Shown one piece after another: positions 52,267-58,105 of a DNA stretch of 58,105 nucleotides. The translations under genes and the position numbers were made by a program. Source of the stretch: Geoalkalibacter sp. GTDB lineage: Bacteria; Desulfobacterota; Desulfuromonadia; Desulfuromonadales; Geoalkalibacteraceae. The notes beneath the pieces are model-generated. The model had not been told where the DNA came from and did no database searches. It worked only from the letters and a program-made list of their open reading frames with translations. The first letter of the stretch is position 1. Each line of letters starts with the position of its first letter. The stretch lies in assembly GCF_030605225.1 (NCBI RefSeq), contig NZ_JAUWAV010000025.1, positions 1 through 58,105 of the forward strand, read 5' to 3'.

Positions 52267-52965
52267 ATGACCGCTGACACATCCGCCGCCCGACGCGCCC
52301 TGTTCGACCACATCGCACCCTTTGTCGCCTGGCTGCTGCTCATGGAGCTGCTGCCGCGCACCGCCTGGGCCTATGCCCTGCGCGGGACCCTGTGCCTGGG
52401 GCTGCTGCTCTGGTGCCGCCCCTGGCGCCATTATCCGCGCCCCAACCCGCGGCATATGCCCCTGGCCCTGGCCCTGGGCGCCCTGGTCTGCCTGGTGTGG
52501 ATTCTGCCCGAACTGCCTTTCTGGCAAAACTGGCCTGCGTTTGAACAGTTCTACCGCCAATACGGCATCCTGCCTCCCTGGTCGATGGCCGCGCTCCCGG
52601 TAGAAAGCCCTTATGCACCGGCGGCGGCGGGCTGGCTGCTGACTCTGATGCGGCTGCTCGGCTCGGCGCTGGTGATCGCCGTCATCGAGGAGTTCTTCTG
52701 GCGCGGCTTTCTCTACCGCTGGCTGGTGGAGCGCGACTTTCTGCGCGTCGACCCGGCCCGCTACCTGCCCTGGGCCTTTTGGCTCACCGTCCTGCTGTTC
52801 GGCCTGGAGCACGATCGCTGGCTGGTCGGCATGGCGGCCGGAGCAGCCTACGGCTGGCTCTACCTGCGCACCCGCGACCTCTGGGCGCCCATCCTTGCCC
52901 ATGTCTGCACCAACCTGCTGCTGGGCCTTTACGTTCTGGGCGCTGGAGCCTGGCAATTCTGGTGA
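52267..52965 (+). CDS. CPBP-family (CAAX-type) membrane protease
   Basis: A 232-residue polytopic protein, with about six membrane helices. The CPBP motifs are intact: EEFFWRGFLYRWLV (motif 1, Glu-Glu and Arg), FGLEHDRWLVGMAAG (motif 2 His), and ILAHVCTNLLLGLY (motif 3 His/Asn). The sequence resembles the CAAX-type proteins of exosortase systems (recognition from memory), but no exosortase gene is visible here, so general maturation or immunity protease is equally possible. The ribosome site is weak. Confidence 0.85.
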   Translation: MTADTSAARRALFDHIAPFVAWLLLMELLPRTAWAYALRGTLCLGLLLWCRPWRHYPRPNPRHMPLALALGALVCLVWILPELPFWQNWPAFEQFYRQYGILPPWSMAALPVESPYAPAAAGWLLTLMRLLGSALVIAVIEEFFWRGFLYRWLVERDFLRVDPARYLPWAFWLTVLLFGLEHDRWLVGMAAGAAYGWLYLRTRDLWAPILAHVCTNLLLGLYVLGAGAWQFW

Positions 52966-53195
52966 GGAATGAAGCCCTGCGGCGCACGCCCGCCGCAAGG
53001 TGGCAAAACGTTTACGCCGAATGGATTTTTTTCGATTTTTCCCCAACTTTACCCCTCTGCCCCCTTGCTCTGCACGGCAGCGATGTGATTAAATCCTAAA
53101 TTTGAAGCGGGTCGGAATGAACCGACCGAAAACCAGATCGATCCGGCCATCCGCCATGGCCTCGGTGGTCGATCCCTTCCCCCTCTCCGAGTATT
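52966..53195. other. Intergenic region before prc
   Basis: No gene seen. A hairpin TGCGGCG-CACGC-CCGCCGCA lies at about 52979-52996, without a T-run. The rest holds AT-rich stretches before the prc start, probably its promoter region, but no clear -35/-10 pair was found. Confidence 0.35.
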
Positions 53196-55346
53196 ATGGA
53201 CAGACTGAAAAAACTGCTGGCCGCCCTCCTGGTTTCGCTCCTGCTGTTTCCCGGCTCCGTCGCCGCCCTGACCAACCCGGGCGACGATTTCGACCTCAAC
53301 CGCTCGCGCCTGCTGAGTTTCGTCCTGCGCCAGCAGCTGGTGTCCCATCATTACAGCCACAAGGCCCTCGACGACGAACTGTCCCTGGCCGCCTTCGATC
53401 TCTATCTCAAGCAGCTCGATTTTCAGAAACGCTTTCTGCTCAAGGAGGACGTGACGCGTCTGCGCTCCTTTGAGCGAAGAATCGATGACGAGATCAGCAC
53501 CAGCCGCATCGAGCTGCCCCTGATCGCCGCCGAGCTCATGGACAAGCGGGTGCGCCAGGTCCAGAAAATGGTTCCCGAGATCCTCGCCGCCGGCTTTGAT
53601 TTCACCCTCGACGAAACCATCGAGACCGATCCGGACAAGCTTTCGTTCTGCAAGAACGCCAAGGAGCTTGAGGAGCGCTGGCGCAAGATTCTCAAGCTGC
53701 AGGTGATCAACCGCCTGCTCGCCCTGGAGGAGGACGAACAGACCAAGCCCGAGGGGGAGGAGCGCCGCGACGCGCAAGCCCTGCTGCAGGCCGCCGTCGA
53801 GCGGGTCGCCGCCAACCAGGAGCACCTGTTCGCGCGCATGCTCGAAGAGACCCGTCAGGAGCACATCGATCGCTATTTCAACGCCGTGGCGCGGGCCTTC
53901 GACCCGCACTCCAACTACCTGCCGCCGACCTCCAAGGAGGATTTCGACATCAGCATGCGCGGCTCGCTGGAAGGCATCGGCGCGACCCTGCGCGAGGATG
54001 AGGGCTTCATCAAGGTGGTGCGCATCATTCCCGGCAGCGCCGCCTACCGCCAGGGCCAGCTCGAGGCCGAGGACACCATTCTCGCCGTGGCCGAAGGCGC
54101 CGGAGAACCGGTGGACATCGTCGATCGGCGCCTGCGCGACGCGGTGAGCCTGATTCGGGGCAAAAAGGGCACCGAAGTGCGCCTCACCGTGCGCAAACCC
54201 GACGGGCGGCGCCTGATCATCCCCATCATCCGCGACGTGGTGCAGATCGAGGAAACCTTCGTGCGCTCGGCGGTGCTGCCCGCCACGGCGGAAGGCGAGC
54301 GCATCGGCTACATCAAGATTCCCACCTTCTATCGCGATTTCGAGGGCGGACGCCAGGGCGGCGGCCGCAACTCCACGGACGACATGCGCCAGGAACTCGA
54401 GCGCCTCAACGCCGAGGGCATCACCGGGCTGATCCTCGATCTGCGCAACAACGGCGGCGGCGCCCTCACCGATGCCGTCTCCATCGCCGGACTCTTCATC
54501 GAGCAGGGGCCCATCGTGCAGATCCGCGGCGGCGACGGCCGCATGGAAACCCTCGCCGATCAAAGCCGCGACCTCGTCTACTCAGGCCCGCTGGTGGTGC
54601 TGGTCAACAAATTCAGCGCCTCGGCGTCGGAAATTCTCGCCGGCGCCCTGCAGGACTACGGCCGCGCCCTGGTCATCGGCAGCGAATACACTCACGGCAA
54701 AGGCACGGTGCAGGCGGTCATCGATCTCGATCGCAGCCTGCCTTTCCCGAACATGGACAAGTACCGTCCCTTGGGCGCCATGAAGGTCACCATCCAGAAA
54801 TTCTACCGGGTGAGCGGCGAATCGACCCAATATCGCGGCGTGGTGCCCGACATCATCCTGCCCGATCGCCTGCGGCACATTCAGAGCGGCGAGCAGTACC
54901 TCGACTATTCCCTGCCCTGGGACCGCGTCGAAGCGACCAGCTTCTCGCCCTGGCCCGCGCCCCCGCCGGTGGAGGAACTGCGCCGCCGCAGCCAGGAGCG
55001 CACCGCCCATAACGAGGATTTCACCGCCATCCAAGCCGAATCCGCCCGCGCCAGGGAGCGCATGGAGCGCACCGCCCTGCCCCTGAATCTGGACCAGGCG
55101 CGCCGCGAGCGCGCCGAACTGCTGCAAACCCGCGGCGACGCCGCCGGCCACGATTTCGCCATGGGCACCGAGGAGTCCCTGGACAAGGGCCTGAGCGAAG
55201 AGCAACGTCTGGAAAACTGGATCAGCAAGGCCGCCCAGGATCCCTATGTCGGCGAGGCGCGCGCCATTCTGCAAGATTTGCAGACCCTGGCCGAGCCGGC
55301 GGCCACCGCCGGCGGACAGGCGCCGACGAGCCCGCTGCCCAACTGA
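53196..55346 (+). CDS. prc: Tail-specific protease Prc (S41 family)
   Basis: Prc/Tsp, 716 residues, a periplasmic protease that degrades proteins by their C-terminal tails. A signal peptide (MDRLKKLLAALLVSLLLFPGSVAA) leads to the N-terminal helical domain (LVSHHYSHKALDDELSLAAFDLYLKQLDFQKRFLL), the PDZ domain (about residues 225-310, GIGATLREDEGFIKVVRIIPGSAAYRQGQLEAEDTILAVAEG) and the S41 catalytic domain with LRNNGGGAL, Ser in FSASASE and Lys in EYTHGKGTVQ. The C-terminal DUF3340-like domain is present. Length matches E. coli Prc. It stands alone with its own terminator downstream. Confidence 0.95.
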   Translation: MDRLKKLLAALLVSLLLFPGSVAALTNPGDDFDLNRSRLLSFVLRQQLVSHHYSHKALDDELSLAAFDLYLKQLDFQKRFLLKEDVTRLRSFERRIDDEISTSRIELPLIAAELMDKRVRQVQKMVPEILAAGFDFTLDETIETDPDKLSFCKNAKELEERWRKILKLQVINRLLALEEDEQTKPEGEERRDAQALLQAAVERVAANQEHLFARMLEETRQEHIDRYFNAVARAFDPHSNYLPPTSKEDFDISMRGSLEGIGATLREDEGFIKVVRIIPGSAAYRQGQLEAEDTILAVAEGAGEPVDIVDRRLRDAVSLIRGKKGTEVRLTVRKPDGRRLIIPIIRDVVQIEETFVRSAVLPATAEGERIGYIKIPTFYRDFEGGRQGGGRNSTDDMRQELERLNAEGITGLILDLRNNGGGALTDAVSIAGLFIEQGPIVQIRGGDGRMETLADQSRDLVYSGPLVVLVNKFSASASEILAGALQDYGRALVIGSEYTHGKGTVQAVIDLDRSLPFPNMDKYRPLGAMKVTIQKFYRVSGESTQYRGVVPDIILPDRLRHIQSGEQYLDYSLPWDRVEATSFSPWPAPPPVEELRRRSQERTAHNEDFTAIQAESARARERMERTALPLNLDQARRERAELLQTRGDAAGHDFAMGTEESLDKGLSEEQRLENWISKAAQDPYVGEARAILQDLQTLAEPAATAGGQAPTSPLPN

Positions 55347-55434
55347 ACTCTTGGGCGCGCAGAGGCGCGGGCCGCCGATATCCGTTGCATCTAATCCGCC
55401 CGGCGGCCGCGTCCCGCGAGTTTTACCGAAGCTT

Positions 55435-55462
55435 GGCCCGGTCCCGCGACCGGGCCATTTTT
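55435..55462 (+). terminator. Terminator after prc
   Basis: GGCCCGGT-CCCGCG-ACCGGGCC is followed by ATTTTT, 88 bp after the prc stop. Confidence 0.88.
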
Positions 55463-55491
55463 GTGCGCGGGAATTTTCCGCAAGAGGGCTC

Positions 55492-55521
55492 TTGCCATCC
55501 CCTCTGCGCATGGTGTATCTA
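55492..55521 (+). promoter_or_regulatory. Possible promoter of the receiver-PilZ gene
   Basis: TTGCCA and TATCTA are separated by 18 bp, about 50 bp upstream of the ATG. Moderate match to sigma-70. Confidence 0.4.
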
Positions 55522-55571
55522 ATGATGCCGCAACCGCGGCCCGAATGGTTTCACTCCCCCGTTGAGACGCC

Positions 55572-56318
55572 ATGACTCCTGCAAGAATACTCGTCGCCGC
55601 CCCGCACGCACAGACACTAAGGGAGAGCCTCGCCGCCCTGACAGAGGCTGATGCGCTCCCGGCGGGCTCGGCCGAGGAAGCCCTGCGTCTTGCGCAGGGC
55701 GCGCAACCCCAACTGATACTTCTCGACGACGATCTGCCGCCTGCGGGAGGCGCCGCCTTCTGTCGAAGCCTTCGCGCCGATTCGCGACTGGCCGATGTTC
55801 CGGTGCTTCTCATGGCCACGGGAACCCACCATCAGGAAATCGAGCTGTGCCGCGACCGGCAATGCCAGAAAATCCTCTTCAAACCGGTCTCGCGACAGGA
55901 TCTGCTCGACACCCTGCGCGCCTATCTCGCCCTGCTGCCCCTGGTGCCGCGCCCGCCGCGCCTTGCCCAGCGTCTCGAGGTGCGTTTCGGCCGCGCCGGA
56001 CGCCTGACTCGGCAGGGCATGTCCATCGACCTGAGCACTGGGGGTTTGTTTTTGCACGCCGCCGCGGATGTCACCACGGGCACCCTTTTGTCCATCGCCC
56101 TGCACCTGCCCGACCGCCAGCCCCCCCTGGCCTGCCGCGCCCGTGTCGCCTGGATCAATCAGCCCGAATCCGCCCTCAAGCCGCGCTACCCCCAGGGGCT
56201 CGGCCTGCAGTTTCTCGACCTGAGTCCCGCCGATCGGGAAAGACTCGAACTTTTCCTGCGTCAAGACGCGCCGGAAACTTTTCCCGCCACGGGGGAAAAG
56301 AACCTTGACATGGGATAG
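55572..56318 (+). CDS. Response regulator with receiver and PilZ domains
   Basis: A 248-residue protein. The N-terminal receiver has the phospho-acceptor region LILLDDDLPPAGG and the Lys in ILFKPVSRQ, but the acidic pair is absent (RILVAAPHAQ), so magnesium binding and phosphorylation are doubtful. The C-terminal PilZ domain has RLEVR (RxxxR) and DLSTGG (D-x-S-x-G-G), a good c-di-GMP site. Such proteins may link a signalling pathway to c-di-GMP. It is alone between prc and the ATP synthase operon. Confidence 0.88.
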   Translation: MTPARILVAAPHAQTLRESLAALTEADALPAGSAEEALRLAQGAQPQLILLDDDLPPAGGAAFCRSLRADSRLADVPVLLMATGTHHQEIELCRDRQCQKILFKPVSRQDLLDTLRAYLALLPLVPRPPRLAQRLEVRFGRAGRLTRQGMSIDLSTGGLFLHAAADVTTGTLLSIALHLPDRQPPLACRARVAWINQPESALKPRYPQGLGLQFLDLSPADRERLELFLRQDAPETFPATGEKNLDMG

Positions 56319-56333
56319 ACCATGTGTTAGCTA
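56305..56333 (+). promoter_or_regulatory. Possible promoter of the ATP synthase operon
   Basis: A perfect TTGACA -35 lies at the end of the receiver-PilZ gene, but the -10 at 17 bp (TAGCTA) is poor. A second candidate (TTGCAT 56361-56366 with TATACAGTAT downstream) is about equal. Neither is certain. Confidence 0.3.
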
Positions 56334-56443
56334 TTCCCTGTTTTGCCCACCGGCATGGTTTTGCATATCCCTCATCCTGTATACAGTATGCCTTCACGGC
56401 ATCCGGATTCCGTTCCAAAAAGCTCTCAAAACGGGGTACTTCG

Positions 56444-56869
56444 GTGATTGATTTTGATTGGACGCTCTTTCTTCAGCTCGCGAATTTCCTTGTACTCATC
56501 TACCTGTTGAATGTTCTGCTGTTCCGGCCCCTGGGGCGGATCATGGAAGAGCGCAAGCAGGCGACCTTGGGCGGGCATCAGCGCGCACGCGATCTGGAAG
56601 CTGAAATTCAAGCCAAGATGGCCGCCTACCGCGAAAAACTTCAGGAGGCCAAGAGCAAGGCGGCTTCGGAGCGCGCCGCGTTGCGCGCGGCGGCGTCCGA
56701 GGAAGAAGCTCGCATCCTCGCCGATGCTCAGCAGAAAGGCGCCGCGCAAATTACCGCCCTGCGCAACCAGGTGGAGCGCGAAGCCGCCGCTGCCCGCCAG
56801 AATCTGCGCGGGGAGGCCGACGGCCTGGCGCATCAGGTCGCTTCCAAAGTTCTCGGTAGGAGTCTGTAA
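56444..56869 (+). CDS. atpX: ATP synthase subunit b' (atpX)
   Basis: The b' subunit, 141 residues from GTG at 56444, part of the F0 peripheral stalk. MIDFDWTLFLQLANFLVLIYLLNVLLFRPLGRIMEERKQATLGG is the usual N-terminal membrane helix and dimerisation start, and the rest is a charged coiled coil that ends SKVLGRSL. No signal peptide. It precedes the second b subunit, an arrangement known in deltaproteobacteria, cyanobacteria and others. Earlier in-frame starts lack the conserved helix start. Confidence 0.94.
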   Translation: MIDFDWTLFLQLANFLVLIYLLNVLLFRPLGRIMEERKQATLGGHQRARDLEAEIQAKMAAYREKLQEAKSKAASERAALRAAASEEEARILADAQQKGAAQITALRNQVEREAAAARQNLRGEADGLAHQVASKVLGRSL

Positions 56870-56873
56870 TTCC

Positions 56874-57476
56874 ATGACCAAGCGATTCTTCCGCAACGCA
56901 ACCACCGCCTCCCTGGCCGTGGGTCTGACCCTGGCCCTCGCCTCGACTCTCTGGGCCGCCGGCGGCGACGCTCACTATGATGCAGGCACGCTACTCAAGG
57001 ACTTTCTTTATCGCGTCCTGAATTTCGGCGTGATGGTCGCCATTCTCGGCTTCTTCATCACCCGCCCCATCAAAAAAGGCCTGGCGAGTCGTCGCGAAAC
57101 CCTGGCCAAGGAACTTGAGGACGCCCGCCTGGCCCGTGAAACGGCCGAAGCCAAGTTCGCCGAATACGAGCAAAAGCTCAAGGATGCGACGGCGGAAATC
57201 GAGCAGATTCAGGCTGAAATCCGTCGCGAAGGCGAACTGGAGCGCGAGCGCATCCTGAGCAACGCCCGCGAGATGGCGGCCAAGATGGCCCAGGACACCG
57301 AGCGCACCGCCACGCAGGAAATCGCCAAGGCGCGCCTGGAGTTGCGCAAGGAGGCGGCGGCGCTGGCGATCTCCCTGGCCAAGGATCTCCTGAACAAGAA
57401 CTTCAACGACGACGACCAGAAACGCCTGGTCGACGAATACATGGATAAAATGCAACGGGTGGGAGAATTACGTTGA
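56874..57476 (+). CDS. atpF: ATP synthase subunit b (atpF)
   Basis: The b subunit, 200 residues from the ATG at 56874. A signal-like N-terminal segment (about residues 1-28, FRNATTASLAVGLTLALASTLWA) is followed by the F0 membrane helix VLNFGVMVAILGFFITRPIKKGLASRR and a long coiled coil ending in a region that binds the delta subunit. The extra N-terminal hydrophobic segment is typical of this lineage's b subunit (inference). AGGAG precedes the start. The stop overlaps the atpH start. Confidence 0.94.
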   Translation: MTKRFFRNATTASLAVGLTLALASTLWAAGGDAHYDAGTLLKDFLYRVLNFGVMVAILGFFITRPIKKGLASRRETLAKELEDARLARETAEAKFAEYEQKLKDATAEIEQIQAEIRREGELERERILSNAREMAAKMAQDTERTATQEIAKARLELRKEAAALAISLAKDLLNKNFNDDDQKRLVDEYMDKMQRVGELR

Positions 57477-58015
57477 GCCTCAGCGCGATTTCAAAACGAT
57501 ACGCCCGCGCCCTGATCGAACTGGGTGCCGAGCAGGACAAACTGGAACAGTACGCCGGGGAACTGGATCGGATTCTGGAGGTCTTCGCCGCGGAGAAGAA
57601 TCTGCAATCGGTTCTGGCCAGTCCCTCCGTCAGCAGCGCCAAGCGCTCCGCCATTCTGTCCGATCTGGCCGGCAAGCTGCAGCTCTCCCCGAGCATCCGA
57701 AACTTTCTCGGGCTGCTGCTGGAAAAGCAGCGCCTGCGCTTCCTGCCGCAGATCGCCGAGCATTTCCGCAAATTTGCCGATGAGCTTTCCGGAACCCTGC
57801 GGGCCCAATTGACCTCCGCCGTCCAACTCGATGCCGCGCAGACCGCCGTCATTCGCTCCGGACTGGAACAACAGACCGGGCGCAAGGTCATACTCGACAC
57901 CCGGGTCGATCCGGCCCTGATCGGGGGGCTTAAGGCCGAAATCGGCGGCAGGATCTTCGACGGCAGCCTCAGCACGCAGCTGAAACGAATTGAAGATAAA
58001 TTAACCAAGGGGTGA
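57473..58015 (+). CDS. atpH: ATP synthase subunit delta
   Basis: AtpH, 180 residues, the OSCP-type connector between F1 and the peripheral stalk. ISKRYARALIELGAEQDKLEQYAGELDRIL starts the protein, and IRNFLGLLLEKQRLRFLPQIAEHFRKF and TGRKVILDTRVDPALIGGLKAEIGGRIFDGSLSTQLKRIEDKL are diagnostic. The TTG start overlaps the atpF stop by 4 bp. Complete. Confidence 0.95.
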   Translation: MSLSAISKRYARALIELGAEQDKLEQYAGELDRILEVFAAEKNLQSVLASPSVSSAKRSAILSDLAGKLQLSPSIRNFLGLLLEKQRLRFLPQIAEHFRKFADELSGTLRAQLTSAVQLDAAQTAVIRSGLEQQTGRKVILDTRVDPALIGGLKAEIGGRIFDGSLSTQLKRIEDKLTKG

Positions 58016-58024
58016 TAAAGGCTT

Positions 58025-58105
58025 ATGCAAATCAAAGCGGAAGAAATCAGCGCGATCATCAAGAAGCAGATCGAGAATTTCGGCCGGGAGGTCGAAATCA
58101 GCGAA
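58025..58105 (+). CDS. atpA: ATP synthase subunit alpha (N-terminal start, cut by window edge)
   Basis: The first 27 codons of AtpA, the non-catalytic nucleotide-binding F1 subunit: MQIKAEEISAIIKKQIENF, then GREVEISE. The start pattern (KAEEIS.IIK.QI) is typical. It lies 9 bp after atpH. The rest of the gene is outside the window. Confidence 0.93.
   Translation, partial: MQIKAEEISAIIKKQIENFGREVEISE

Overview
The window is GC-rich, almost fully coding chromosomal DNA from a motile Gram-negative bacterium. Several features point to a member of the Desulfuromonadales/Geobacter-like group of anaerobes (inference, no search was run): sigma-54 flagellar promoters, a flagellar operon headed by a TPR protein, chemotaxis genes rich in CheX/CheC phosphatases and HDOD proteins, a LarA-GlcD-GlcF lactate-type module, PilZ proteins, and an F-ATPase with separate b' and b subunits. 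The species cannot be fixed from the sequence.

Layout. (1) 1-21081, minus strand: a nearly uninterrupted flagellar cluster. Read in the direction of transcription it is TPR protein, flgB, flgC, fliE-fliJ, a MotE-like protein, fliK, flgD, a TIGR02530-like protein, flgE, terminator, then motA, motB, fliL-fliR, flhB, flhA (cut by the window edge). Good sigma-54 (-24/-12) promoters precede the TPR gene and motA, so there are probably two large transcripts. (2) 21082-31344, plus strand: a chemosensory operon, divergent from the flagellar genes and with its own sigma-54 promoter. It encodes cheA, cheR, cheB, cheD, an HDOD protein, two CheY, three CheX-like phosphatases and a 639-residue protein with two CheC-like modules and a degenerate receiver. 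A convergent sigma-54 activator follows. (3) 33000-34020: a patch of decayed genes (XRE HTH, resolvase and IS256-type transposase remnants) next to tRNA-Pro(CGG).

(4) 34100-36700, minus strand: a membrane protein, moaC and radA. (5) 36844-42392, plus strand: a sodium/solute symporter, a LarA-family racemase, an FAD oxidase and an iron-sulfur subunit, most simply a 2-hydroxyacid (lactate) oxidation module. (6) 42456-46263: an unknown small protein, a zinc-ribbon BCAM0308-like protein, the RNA-repair pair archease/RtcB and a Rossmann epimerase. (7) 46273-51664: a JAMM-DinG helicase fusion, an NfeD-like protein and an SLC13 carrier with four RCK_C-like repeats. (8) 51769-56318: a PilZ protein, a CPBP/CAAX protease, the tail-specific protease Prc and a receiver-PilZ protein. 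(9) 56444-end: atpX, atpF, atpH and the start of atpA.

The most unusual material is the chemosensory operon: a CheA whose first HPt domain carries a seven-cysteine insert, five CheC/CheX-type phosphatase modules including a fused pseudoreceiver protein, and a nested inverted-repeat leader. Intergenic repeats are also prominent: a 10-bp repeat array inside the flagellar operon, GTAGGGGCG palindromes that supply stop codons, and inverted-repeat elements.
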